A stretch of 64,000 nt of DNA, taken from assembly GCF_052115025.1 (NCBI RefSeq), contig NZ_JBFRFW010000006.1, positions 62,001 through 126,000 on the forward strand, read 5' to 3'. The notes beneath the pieces are model-generated. The model saw only the letters and a program-made list of their open reading frames with translations. It was not told the DNA's origin and made no database searches. A program made the translations under genes and the position numbers. Shown one piece after another: positions 35,690-43,991 of this stretch. This stretch comes from Bradyrhizobium_A sp052115025 (lineage in GTDB: Bacteria; Pseudomonadota; Alphaproteobacteria; Rhizobiales; Xanthobacteraceae). Each line of letters starts with the position of its first letter. The stretch's first letter is position 1.

Positions 35690-36176
35690 TGCCTTCTCCC
35701 TGTCGAAAACGTCTGTGTTCCTGGTCGGCCGCCTGTATCAGGAGCAGCATGCCAATGGCCTGCATCCTGCCCAATACCCGGCAGACCCGGCGAACGTCTG
35801 TCACGCCGGCGGCAGACTTCGTGGTGCTGCGCGCCGGGTACATCTTGACCGCCGTGACGATCCCGTCGGCAAAGCCTTGAGCTATGTCCTTCGGCTCCGT
35901 CTCATCGGTCAGGAAACATGTCATGAGCGGTTCGAATCCGGATCCACTTGGCAAGACGCGCCGGATACGATCGCAATAGGCAGCCGCCCGCGCGGCCGTC
36001 CTCAACGGTGGATCGAGGTTCGGCATGACGATGGCGCGTCCGAACGTGCGCGCCGTCCAGGGCAGCGCCATGTGCAGCATCGCATCATCCCGAAGGTGTA
36101 CGTGCCAGTCGTCGGGTCGACGGAGCGTTATCTCATTCACACCAGGGTCACGTTCGCCCCGCTTCACGAGTTTAAC
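35690..36176 (-). pseudogene. pyrC: Decayed second dihydroorotase gene
   Basis: The start matches PyrC well ('ITLRRPDDWHVHLRDDAMLH', 'IVMPNLDPPLRTAARAAAY', 'AVKMYPARSTTKSAAGVTDV'), including the HxH metal site and the lysine. After 'MQAIGMLLLI' the frame is lost: the next PyrC motif (DVFDREKA) appears in another frame and is followed by a stop, and no homology to the second half remains before 35490. It begins at the end of the pyruvate kinase gene. The protein would lack half of its active site. Confidence 0.85.
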
Positions 36177-37722
36177 GCGCACCTTTCGGTCCGATCCAGA
36201 GCGCCAGCGGCTCGAGTCTCGCCGTCTTCTTCGAATGGTGGCGATCCATGCGATGGAGCACATTGTCGAGAAAACGCACTGCCTCGACGATGAATGGTCC
36301 TTTGTTGAGCATCACGCATTCAGCGCGCTGCGCCATCGCCGCATCGGTTACTTCCGCCCGGCTGGGTGCTCCTTCTTCAACCATGCCGGCCAAGACCTGG
36401 GTCGCCCAGATGACCGGCACATGGGCTGCCTCGCAGAGCCATAAGATATTCTCTTGGACTTCGCTGATTCGCTCGAAACCAAGTTCGACCGCCAGATCTC
36501 CTCGCGCGATCATGACCGCCAGTGGCTGTTGCCCGGCGCCCTGCACGACCAGACCCGGAAGGCTCCTAACGGCAAGCGCGGTTTCGATCTTGATCACTAA
36601 GGGCTGCACGGGACGTCCGCCGCGTCGTGCTGCCAATTCTCGCTGAATAAGTGTGATGTCCGACGGACGCTGAACGAAAGAGAACCCGACGAGGTCGGCA
36701 TTCTCTGCAACGAAATCGAGATCGCGGAAATCCTTCTCGGTCAGAGGTGGAAGATCGAGCGCGGTATCCGGGAAGTTCAGTCCCTTGTTGAGCCTGAGCT
36801 TCACTCCCTTGCTGCGCGTCTGCTCGACGCGAAGCATCGCGCCGTCCGGCTCGAGCCTTTCGACACGCGTTGCGATGCGGCCATCGTCGATGAAGATCCG
36901 TGCTCCGACCTCAAGTTGATCAAGAATCGCCGGGAACGTCATCCGGATGACGACGGCGCCAGTCTCCACCTGAGCCGGCATTCGACCTACCAACAGGAGA
37001 AGGTCACCGCGGTAGAGCCGCGTCTTCTTCGGCGCGAAGACTTCAGCGATCCGGCATTTGGGGCCGGCTACATCCATGAGGATCCGGCAGCCCCTATCTT
37101 GATCGGTCGCCGCAGCGCGGCTGTTCTCGATCATGGCCGCCCAGATCTCTGGCCCATCATGCGCGCAGTTGATGCGCAGGCAATCTGCCCCGGCGCGAAT
37201 GATATCGGCGACCAGGGCGCGATCTTGACCGGCCCTGGTCGGCAAGGTCACCATGATCCGCGTGCCGGGACCGTGCGGATCGTCTCCGAAAATCCTAGCT
37301 TGCTCTCGCCTCAAAATTCGCTTTCCGTTCAGGAAGTCTAAGGGGGTGGGATCGGACACCGCGGGCTGACCGGCCAACTCGGCCAGCCTCGCGCAGACGG
37401 CGTCAAGTGTTGCCATAACGCGTCCCTCACTCCGTCCGAGCGACGTCAGTCCAAGCGCCGAGAGCTGATGCTGTAGACCGCTCAAATCATGGCGCCGAAA
37501 CGCCAGATACTGCGCGAGATTGATCGCTCCGGGCAGAAAGCTCCGCCGCGCCACCTTGGGGGTCCAGTCCTCCACAATGGTTTGGCTCTCCCGAATGACG
37601 ACAGCTCGGATGCGAACCATCGTGGACAGGAGGCGCTTCGCGGATACCTTCCGGTCTGCCTCACGGGAGCGGCGCGCAGAAGGACCTTTCAAGCTCGAAC
37701 GTTGGTTCGCATTCAGCGTCAT
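36172..37722 (-). CDS. pyk: Atypical pyruvate kinase lacking the C-terminal regulatory domain
   Basis: About 516 residues. The barrel motifs of pyruvate kinase are present: 'GADCLRINCAHDG', 'RILMDVAGPKCRI', 'LTEKDFRDLDFVAENADLVGFSF' (part), 'LVIKIETALAVRSLPGL' with the catalytic lysine, 'IARGDLAVELGFE' and 'VIWATQVLAGMVEEGAPSRAEVTDAA'. The usual 'MLSGETA' is replaced by 'MLNKGPF' and the protein ends soon after, so the allosteric C-terminal domain is missing. In exchange it has about 150 extra N-terminal residues ('INLAQYLAFRRHDLSGLQHQL'). ATG at 37722 has GGAG upstream. It follows DUF533 and precedes the broken pyrC. Confidence 0.85.
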   Translation of the reverse strand: MTLNANQRSSLKGPSARRSREADRKVSAKRLLSTMVRIRAVVIRESQTIVEDWTPKVARRSFLPGAINLAQYLAFRRHDLSGLQHQLSALGLTSLGRSEGRVMATLDAVCARLAELAGQPAVSDPTPLDFLNGKRILRREQARIFGDDPHGPGTRIMVTLPTRAGQDRALVADIIRAGADCLRINCAHDGPEIWAAMIENSRAAATDQDRGCRILMDVAGPKCRIAEVFAPKKTRLYRGDLLLLVGRMPAQVETGAVVIRMTFPAILDQLEVGARIFIDDGRIATRVERLEPDGAMLRVEQTRSKGVKLRLNKGLNFPDTALDLPPLTEKDFRDLDFVAENADLVGFSFVQRPSDITLIQRELAARRGGRPVQPLVIKIETALAVRSLPGLVVQGAGQQPLAVMIARGDLAVELGFERISEVQENILWLCEAAHVPVIWATQVLAGMVEEGAPSRAEVTDAAMAQRAECVMLNKGPFIVEAVRFLDNVLHRMDRHHSKKTARLEPLALWIGPKGAR

Positions 37723-37760
37723 CAGTTCTCCGATCGCGCGGCTCAAGCCGCCTGCTCGAG

Positions 37761-38513
37761 TTATCCGCGGCCGACGGCCTCGATGTTCCTGCGCAGGGCC
37801 GGATCAAGTTCAAGCTTGCTGGCAAGATCATCGAGCCATGCCCTCTCTGTCGGTGTATCGGCATCGATGGCGACAAACGCCGCCAGGTAGACTTGTGCGG
37901 CCGCCTCTGGACCTCTCGCGGTCGCCGCGAGCTGGTCCGGTGTGTCGGGGCGCGCGATCAGGGACTCAAGATAACTTCGTTCCTCGCTTGAGAGGCCGCT
38001 GGCTTCGACGCGCTCGACCAGACGGGCGCGCTCGGTTTCGTCAAAGCGACCGTCGGCCATAGCCGAAGCGATCATCGCGCGTAGCAAGAGAGTGACGGTG
38101 CCATCCCGTGGCATCGCATCCGGAGGTGAGAGAAAGCCGCGCGAAGCTTCTTGCGGCGCATCGGCCTGACCCGGAATGAGGCCACCAAGCATGTCGCTGA
38201 CGCTTTGCGGTATCAGCGGCTTGCCGGCACGGTAATTGCTGTACGCCTTGTAGGCGAGCCCACCGAGCAGGGCAGCACCGCCGATTTGCATAGCGCCGCC
38301 GGCAAACTTCCGCGCGTGCTTCGAGGTCAAGAGCGTACCGGCCAAACCGCCTGCGAGCGCGCCGGTGCCGAGCGCACCCACATTGGCACCGAAGAAATCG
38401 CCGAGGCCCGCTCGTCCGCCTCGATCGGCCGGTTGAGCACCTTCCACGCCGCTTTGACCTGTCGTCGGGCTTCCCGACAGCACGGTGGTCAACAGCTTGT
38501 TCACATCGATCAT
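37761..38513 (-). CDS. DUF533 (YebE-like, TerB-related) inner-membrane protein
   Basis: The 250-residue protein starts 'MIDVNKLLTTVLSG' and has a glycine-rich membrane region ('VGALGTGALAGGLAGTLL', 'GGAALLGGLAYKAYSNYRAG'). A C-terminal TerB-like helical domain follows ('RAMIASAMADGRFDETERARL', 'AAAQVYLAAFVAIDADTPTER'). This is the DUF533/YebE layout. YebE of E. coli is in envelope-stress regulons. It heads a run with pyk and the pyrC remnant; 38 bases separate its stop from the pyk start. Confidence 0.88.
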   Translation of the reverse strand: MIDVNKLLTTVLSGSPTTGQSGVEGAQPADRGGRAGLGDFFGANVGALGTGALAGGLAGTLLTSKHARKFAGGAMQIGGAALLGGLAYKAYSNYRAGKPLIPQSVSDMLGGLIPGQADAPQEASRGFLSPPDAMPRDGTVTLLLRAMIASAMADGRFDETERARLVERVEASGLSSEERSYLESLIARPDTPDQLAATARGPEAAAQVYLAAFVAIDADTPTERAWLDDLASKLELDPALRRNIEAVGRG

Positions 38514-38687
38514 ATCGTTCTCCTGTGATGGACTGGCAGGTTCGCGCCTATCGGCATCCTGCGGGTTACCGTCGAGCGCGCTGCGGCGGGCGATGACGTT
38601 TCATGAGTGTCGGCATCGATGCACCAGGCGGGGGCGGCGAAGGGTGCAATGATGTGCGCGACAGAGCAGGCGGAACATCAATGGTCA

Positions 38688-39749
38688 TTAATCGTCTCCT
38701 GCAGGGCGAGTGGAGGGCCGTGTTCCAATGGTATCCGGGAGCGGAGACGTCGGGCCGTGGATGGCGGCTTCGTCTGTCGCGGCCGTGCGGGTTTTCCATA
38801 GCGAGAACAGGACGCCGCCCGCGATGAGGGACAAGGTCACGCCGAGCGAGATCGCGGGGTCGGCCTTGCCGACGATCTGGTTCCAGAAAATCTTGGCGCC
38901 GATGAAGACGAGGACGATGGCGAGCGCGTATTTCAGATACTCGAAGCGGTGCACCATGGCGGCGAGGGCGAAATAGAGGGCGCGCAGCCCGAGGATCGCC
39001 ATGATATTGGCCGTGAACACGATGTAAGTGTCGGTCGTGATGGCGAAGATCGCCGGCACCGAGTCGACCGCGAACACGAGGTCGGCGATGTTGATCACGA
39101 CGAGCGCCAGGAACACGGGCGTCGCGAAGCGCGCGAGCTTACCCGTCTCCGGATCGAGCTTGCGGACGAAGAAGTGCGAACCGTGCAACTCGGCCGAGAC
39201 ACGCATGCGCTTGGACAGGAAGCGCACGATCGGATTCTTCGACACGTCCTGCTCGCTCTCTCCCATGACGAGCATCTTGATCCCCGTGGCGATCAGGAAG
39301 GCGCCGAAGATATAGAGCACCCACTCGTACTGCTGCACGAGCGCCGCGCCGAGCCCGATCATGATGCCGCGCAAGACCAGCACCGCGAGGATACCCCAGA
39401 GCAGCGCGCGGTATTGGTACTTTGCGGGAATGGCGAAGTAGCTGAAGATGAGCGAGATTACGAAGACGTTGTCGATCGAGAGCGCCTTCTCGAGGGCATA
39501 GCCCGTGAAATACTCCATGCCCGAGGTCGGGCCCATGGACCACCACAGCCAAGCGCCGAACACCAGCGCGATCGCGATGTAGAACGCGGACAAGATCAAG
39601 CTTTCGCCGACACCGAGTTCTTTGTCTTGCTTGTGAAGAACGCCGAGGTCGAAGGCGAGCAACGCGCCGACGATGCCGAGGAAGGCGAACCAGAGCCAGA
39701 CAGACTTGCCGAGGAAATCGCTGATCAGGAAGTCGGCGAGCAGTTCCAT
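38688..39749 (-). CDS. terC: TerC-family membrane protein (probable metal exporter)
   Basis: The 353-residue protein has eight or nine membrane helices and the TerC motifs 'FLGIVGALLAFDLGVLH', 'ALSIDNVFVISLIFSYF' and 'IADLVFAVDSVPAIFAIT' with paired acidic residues in the membrane. TerC relatives (Alx, MeeF/MeeY) export manganese; others join tellurite resistance complexes. ATG at 39749 (MELLADFL) was chosen over an upstream in-frame start. It lies between the universal stress protein and DUF533 genes on the same strand. No yybP-ykoY manganese riboswitch motif is seen in the 200-base leader. Confidence 0.93.
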   Translation of the reverse strand: MELLADFLISDFLGKSVWLWFAFLGIVGALLAFDLGVLHKQDKELGVGESLILSAFYIAIALVFGAWLWWSMGPTSGMEYFTGYALEKALSIDNVFVISLIFSYFAIPAKYQYRALLWGILAVLVLRGIMIGLGAALVQQYEWVLYIFGAFLIATGIKMLVMGESEQDVSKNPIVRFLSKRMRVSAELHGSHFFVRKLDPETGKLARFATPVFLALVVINIADLVFAVDSVPAIFAITTDTYIVFTANIMAILGLRALYFALAAMVHRFEYLKYALAIVLVFIGAKIFWNQIVGKADPAISLGVTLSLIAGGVLFSLWKTRTAATDEAAIHGPTSPLPDTIGTRPSTRPAGDD

Positions 39750-39956
39750 GGTAATCCTTACTTTTCGGGTGTTTAGGAGCACCCGTTGAATGCGTCACAG
39801 GCCTAAGATTGCGTCCATGCTCAATTGCCAGCAGGGCCCGAACCTTTCGGGAGCGCCTGAGACGGTGGCGAGCGGCCCCAATTGCGATTGCGCCAATGGC
39901 TCTTGTTGGCGTTGTCGTCCTGGTTCTCGCCGTTGCGCAGCGGTGAAGGCAGCATC

Positions 39957-40805
39957 TCAATGCGAGAGCAGCACTGGCAGCGGCGGGTTGGCGACAATGG
40001 TCTTTGTCGCGCCGCCCAGGATGAAGTCGCGCATGCGCGAGTGCCCGTAGGCTCCCATCACGAGCAGGTCGAGGCTGCGCGCGGTTGCATAGTCTTCGAG
40101 AGCCTGCCCGATTGTCCGGCCGGCGGCCTCTTCTTCCTCGAGAACAATTTCGATGCCATGACAGGCGAGATGCTTCGTCAGTTCCGCGCCTGAGCTCTTC
40201 GTGTCCATCGTTTTTATTGGGGTGATCGTCACCACCCGCACGGTTTTGGCGCGCTGCAGGATCGGGAGGGCATCCGCCACAGCCCGTGCCGCGGGCCGGC
40301 TGAAATCCCACGCCACGCCGACGATATCGAGGGAAAGGGAGTTGCTACGTTTGGGCACTTCCGGGAAGACGATCGTCGGTCGTCCGGAGCCGAAGATCAC
40401 GCACTCGGCGACATATTGCTGTTGCTCTGCCTGCTCGCCGATCGGGATCATCGTGACGTCGTGCATTCTGGCGCGTGCAGTCACGATGCCCGGGATCTGC
40501 AAGGTGGTGCATGACACCATGATCGGCGGGTGTACAATGCCGCGCTTCGTCGCCATGCCTTCGAACGCACCGATCAGATCCCGGGCATTCGCCACACTTT
40601 TCTGCCGCTCGGCCGCAATCATCCCCGGGATGTCGAGCAGCTTGTTCGCCAGCACGTTGCCGACATTCGGAATCTCTATTTTGAAAGTCAGCGCCGAGAT
40701 ACTCGCGCCCAGCGCCCCAGCAAAGTCGACCGCTTGCTCGACCGCCGCAACTGCGGTGGGTTCGGGATAGCTGCTCAATGGAAGCATGACGTCGGTGAAA
40801 GCCAT
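39957..40805 (-). CDS. Universal stress protein, UspA family
   Basis: The 282-residue protein is long enough for two Usp domains. The second has the ATP-binding pattern 'VMGAYGHSRMRDFILGGATKTI' (quoted part 'GAYGHSRMRDFILGGA'), the first is more diverged. Such tandem proteins buffer stress and energy limitation. It is the first gene of the minus-strand block USP-TerC-DUF533-pyk, and faces a duplicated copy of the nhaR/HPF regulatory region at 40927. Confidence 0.9.
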   Translation of the reverse strand: MAFTDVMLPLSSYPEPTAVAAVEQAVDFAGALGASISALTFKIEIPNVGNVLANKLLDIPGMIAAERQKSVANARDLIGAFEGMATKRGIVHPPIMVSCTTLQIPGIVTARARMHDVTMIPIGEQAEQQQYVAECVIFGSGRPTIVFPEVPKRSNSLSLDIVGVAWDFSRPAARAVADALPILQRAKTVRVVTITPIKTMDTKSSGAELTKHLACHGIEIVLEEEEAAGRTIGQALEDYATARSLDLLVMGAYGHSRMRDFILGGATKTIVANPPLPVLLSH

Positions 40806-40926
40806 TCTCTCAACTCCCAGCGGGGTGTCCTGATGGTTCGGGACGGCACCGCCCTGTTGTGCCGTCGTTGTTCGTCAGCCCGCATGGTGTCTGTTCCTCC
40901 CCGTCCCTTTGGCCATGCGCGGATTG

Positions 40927-41212
40927 CTGAGCATGTGCGGAATGTGGGCTCAATTGATCATCAAAAAAAGCAGATTATTCGTAGTGCTTTGATCCAAAAA
41001 AACTGCGGGTGGGAATGGCCGGTCGTGTTGAATTACAGGTAGCTGCATTATCTCTGGAGGGTCATTAAAACTGGCAGCGTCGCGCGCGCAGCCAACCATC
41101 AGCGTCCAGATCGGAACGCTCAAAGAAGCGCTCGGAACCGCGTTATTCCGCCGCGCGAGGCGACGACTGGAGCTGACCGTGCTGGGCCAATTGGCTCTTG
41201 AACCGAGTCTTC
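40927..41212. repeat. Duplicated nhaR regulatory region plus nhaR 5' end (copy 1 of 2)
   Basis: This segment is a diverged direct copy of about 42971-43270. Shared stretches include CTGAGC.TGTGC.GAAT.TGGGCT, then TGATCA, CAGATTATT, GTGCTTTGATC and GTCGTGTTGAA, and continue into the LysR coding part. Copy 1 lacks several short stretches. It places the NhaR-type operator region upstream of the universal stress protein gene. Confidence 0.85.
41025..41212 (+). pseudogene. Dead 5' fragment of an nhaR-like gene
   Basis: The GTG start and first codons equal those of the intact gene at 43068 (GTG TTG AAT TAC), but codon 6 is TAG where the intact gene has CAG. A deletion of about 21 bases removes part of the recognition helix, and homology ends near 41212, beside the 3' end of the decayed htpX. 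It can only encode five residues. The promoter side upstream is much better kept than the coding part. Confidence 0.88.
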
Positions 41213-41222
41213 GATTCGATAC

Positions 41223-42002
41223 CTACGACCACCTCATCGAGGGAAGAGGGCCCGGGTGCAGCGCCGCCAGGCGATGAAGAGCGGCGATCATGTGCCGCCG
41301 GCCGGCGAGCTCGGCGCCGCCCCGGTCGGCGCGGAATTTTCGGTGGCGGGAGAACCACACGACGATGATGGATGCGAGGATGCCCAGCATCAGTTCAGCG
41401 ACGATCATGGTGACGAAAAAAGCCGGGCCGTGGCCGCGTTCGGTCTTGAACACCACCCGATCCACCATGTGGCCGATGACCCGGGACAGGAACATGACGA
41501 AGGTGTTCACCACGCCTTGGATCAGCGCCATTGTCACCATGTCGCCGTTGGCGGCGTGCGACACCTCGTGCCCCAGCACCGCCTCGGCCTCTTCCCGGCT
41601 CATCTGCTGCAGCAGCCCGGTGGACACCGCGATGAGGGAGGCGTTCTTGTTCATGCCGGTGGCGAAAGCGTTGACCTCCGGCGACTCGTAGACGGCAACC
41701 TCCGGCATCCTGATGCCGGCGGCCTGGGCCTGGCGGGCGACGGTTCGCACCAGCCATTGTTCCGTCGGCGTGCTCGGCTGGGTGATGACTTGGGCGCCGA
41801 CTGCCCTCTTGGCAGTCCATTTCGAGAGGGCCACGGAAATGAAGGCGCCGCCGAAGCCGAAGACGGCAGCGAAGATGAACAAAGCGTTGAGATTGAGGCC
41901 CTGTTCATTGAGGTAGGGCTCGACCCCCAGCAAGCGCAGGGTGACCGACAGCACCAGCACCACGGCCAAGTTTGCTGCTAGAAAAAGCGCTGTGCGTTTT
42001 AC
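41223..42002 (-). pseudogene. htpX: Decayed htpX protease gene
   Basis: The body is clearly HtpX ('NLAVVLVLSVTLRLLGVEPYL', 'EVAVYESPEVNAFATGMNKN', 'LGHEVSHAANGDMVTMALIQG' in part, with the HExxH motif). Three defects are visible. The natural start after a GAGGAG site reads GTA at 42002, leaving only a TTG at 41969. The third zinc ligand, Glu in the 'RREF' motif of HtpX, is Lys ('RHRKFRAD'). The C-terminal 40 or so residues ('HPPLEERI' region) are replaced by an unrelated tail at the duplication boundary. It follows the membrane protein gene and probably no longer yields an active protease. Confidence 0.75.
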
Positions 42003-42023
42003 GCGGTACTCCTCGCCGAATTC

Positions 42024-42614
42024 CTACTGAGCCAGAACCTTCAATCGAACTTCCACGCGCCCTTCCGCTTGGCGCAGCAGCGAGAGCTCGATCGACTCTT
42101 GGCCGGCCCTGAAGCTGTGATGTTCAGCTTCCAGCGTTGCATCCGTTACCTCCTGGGCGTATCCCGCCGCAGCGAAGCCTTGAACGTAATGCGCGCGCAC
42201 GGAGTCGAACGCCCCGCGCCCCGCGTAGCGGACCTCCACCGTCTTCTCCCCCCGCGCAAAATGGCTGCGCACCAAACCGGGAAAGCGCGGTACCGGCCCA
42301 ACATCGGCGCCACTCACGTCGCTCGCCGGCGGTTCTCCGACGAGACCCGGCACCCACTGGCCGACCTGTTCTTTCACGCCGGGCGCCATCTGTTCGATCT
42401 GCGTCATAGCCTCGCCGGCAAGGCGCTTGCCCGCCTCGGTCGCCGTCGGAAACTGCCCCCACAACCAGGATAGGAGCGCGATCCCGGCCCAGGTAAACAC
42501 ACCGAGGATTCCGAGAACGGCCGCACCAAGGATCAGCCAGGTGCGCGCACGCACCTTGCGCAGAGCCGAGGCGGCCCGCGCCGAGAACTGGTGCTCATGG
42601 AGGGGTCTGCGCAT
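42024..42614 (-). CDS. Single-pass membrane protein, unknown function
   Basis: About 196 residues: a basic N-terminus ('RRPLHEHQFSARAASALRKVRART'; first part shown only), one membrane helix (about residues 25-47, 'WLILGAAVLGILGVFTWAGI'), an amphipathic stretch, and a periplasmic domain ('VEVRYAGRGAFDSVRAHYVQGF'). I do not recognise a family. It overlaps or abuts the end of the HPF gene and is followed by the htpX remnant, so it is the second gene of that operon. The start could also be the ATG at 42638. Confidence 0.65.
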   Translation of the reverse strand: MRRPLHEHQFSARAASALRKVRARTWLILGAAVLGILGVFTWAGIALLSWLWGQFPTATEAGKRLAGEAMTQIEQMAPGVKEQVGQWVPGLVGEPPASDVSGADVGPVPRFPGLVRSHFARGEKTVEVRYAGRGAFDSVRAHYVQGFAAAGYAQEVTDATLEAEHHSFRAGQESIELSLLRQAEGRVEVRLKVLAQ

Positions 42615-42621
42615 CACTACC

Positions 42622-42948
42622 TCACGGAGCCCGGTCATTAAAGGTTTCGCGCACGCGCAGCAGGCGTCGGGCCAGAGTCCGCTTGGCCCGAGCCGCGGCG
42701 CGATTTACCGCGACATGGAAGTCCGCTTCGGTTTCCTCGACGACGATATCGGGCAGCCCGTTCAGACGAACTCGCAGATTGCAGCGTTGGTCTATGCCGC
42801 CCTTCGGTCCGTTGACATCCGACAGGCGCACGACCACGCCGCGAATGCGGTCCTGAAATTGGGACAATTCGAAGCCCAGCCGATGCTCGACATGCCCGCG
42901 CAGGCCGTCGGTGAGTTCGACGCCATGCGCCTGAATATCGATCTTCAT
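42622..42948 (-). CDS. hpf: Short HPF/RaiA-type ribosome hibernation factor
   Basis: The 108-residue protein 'MKIDIQAHGVELTDGLRGHVEHRLG...' has the beta-alpha fold pattern of the sigma54-modulation/S30EA family ('FQDRIRGVVVRLSDVNGPKGG', 'CNLRVRLNGLPDIVVEE', 'DFHVAVNRAAARAKRTLARRL' in part). Such proteins bind the 30S decoding site and silence ribosomes under starvation or stress. The ATG at 42948 fits the family; an upstream extension is not conserved. It is first in its operon and divergent from the NhaR-type gene across a 119-base gap. Confidence 0.9.
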   Translation of the reverse strand: MKIDIQAHGVELTDGLRGHVEHRLGFELSQFQDRIRGVVVRLSDVNGPKGGIDQRCNLRVRLNGLPDIVVEETEADFHVAVNRAAARAKRTLARRLLRVRETFNDRAP

Positions 42949-42970
42949 CAATCCTCCACCGACCCGGATC

Positions 42971-43067
42971 CTGAGCGTGTGCAGAATATGGGCTTGATTG
43001 ATCACCTAAAAAATCAGATTATTAAGTGTGCTTTGATCGAAAAAACCTGCGGATTGGATAACCAGTC
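42971..43067. promoter_or_regulatory. Divergent hpf/nhaR regulatory region (copy 2 of the duplicated segment)
   Basis: The AT-rich interval contains TTGATTGATCACC, CAGATTATTAAG and GTGCTTTGATCGAAAA, two TTGATC half-like sites about 30 bases apart. The same elements recur at 40927-41024. Conservation of these over the surrounding bases suggests regulator binding sites. Which protein binds is inferred to be the adjacent NhaR-like protein. Confidence 0.6.
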
Positions 43068-43991
43068 GTGTTGAACTACAAGCAGCTGCACTATTTCTTG
43101 AGGGTCGCGAAGGCGGGCAGCATCGCGCGAGCCGCCGAGCAACTACGCCTCGCGCCACAGACCATCAGCGCGCAAATCGGCACGCTGGAGGAAGCGCTCG
43201 GAACAGAGCTGTTCCGCCGCGCCGGGCGGCGACTGGAACTGACCGCGGCGGGGCAGTTGACCCTCTCCTACGCCGACGAGATCTTCCAGATCGGCAGAGA
43301 GCTGGAAGAAACTGTGCGCAATCGCCCCGGCAGCAGCGACATGCTGTTTCGGGTGGGGGTGGCCGATGTGGTTCCCAAGTCGGTAGCCTATCGGCTGCTG
43401 GCCCCGGCACTGGGTAGTGCCGGGCGCGTGCGGCTTATCTGCCGGGAGGACAAGCTGGAACGGCTGTTCGCGGAACTCGCCATTCACAAGGTGGATCTCG
43501 TGATCGCCGACCGGCCGCTGCCCTCCGAATTGGGCGTGAAAGGCTACAGCCACTCTCTCGGGCGCACACCTATCGCCTTCTATGCCGTGCCCGGACTTGC
43601 CGCGCGGTACCAGGAGGGCTTTCCGCGATCGCTGGACGGCGCACCCATGCTGATCCCAAGCGACGGCGCAACAATGCGGGGGGCGCTCACGCGGTGGTTT
43701 AGCGAACATCAGATCGAGCCGCGCATTGTCGGCGAATTCGACGACACCGCGCTGATGAAGGCCTTCGGCAAGGCGGGCGCAGGCATTTTCCCTGCACCCG
43801 CGATATTGGCCGACGAGATCCGAGAACAGTACGGAGCCGAGATCATCGGCCGTGCCGACAGCGTCGCAGCGAGGTATTACGCCATCTCGGTTGAACGCAA
43901 ACTGACCCATCCTGCCGTCGTTGCGATCAGCGAAGCAGCGAAGACGGACCTGTTCGTCGACGACAGAGTTCCGCTCCCAGCAGGGGGCTGA
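43068..43991 (+). CDS. nhaR: NhaR-type LysR regulator
   Basis: The 307-residue protein starts at GTG ('LNYKQLHYFLRVAKAGSIARAAEQLRLAPQTISAQI' opening, part shown: 'LNYKQLHYFLRVAKAGS') and contains 'FRVGVADVVPKSVAYRLL' and 'VGEFDDTALMKAFGKAGAGIF', sequences characteristic of NhaR. NhaR activates sodium/proton antiporter and stress genes in response to sodium. It is divergent from hpf. A dead duplicate of its 5' end lies at 41025. With a sodium channel gene nearby, an ion signal is plausible, though not shown. Confidence 0.92.
   Translation: MLNYKQLHYFLRVAKAGSIARAAEQLRLAPQTISAQIGTLEEALGTELFRRAGRRLELTAAGQLTLSYADEIFQIGRELEETVRNRPGSSDMLFRVGVADVVPKSVAYRLLAPALGSAGRVRLICREDKLERLFAELAIHKVDLVIADRPLPSELGVKGYSHSLGRTPIAFYAVPGLAARYQEGFPRSLDGAPMLIPSDGATMRGALTRWFSEHQIEPRIVGEFDDTALMKAFGKAGAGIFPAPAILADEIREQYGAEIIGRADSVAARYYAISVERKLTHPAVVAISEAAKTDLFVDDRVPLPAGG

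Noticed and set aside
39750..39956. yybP-ykoY manganese riboswitch before terC
   Set aside because: TerC-family genes often have one, so I looked for its conserved loops. Only a short CGGGTG/CACCCG hairpin is present.
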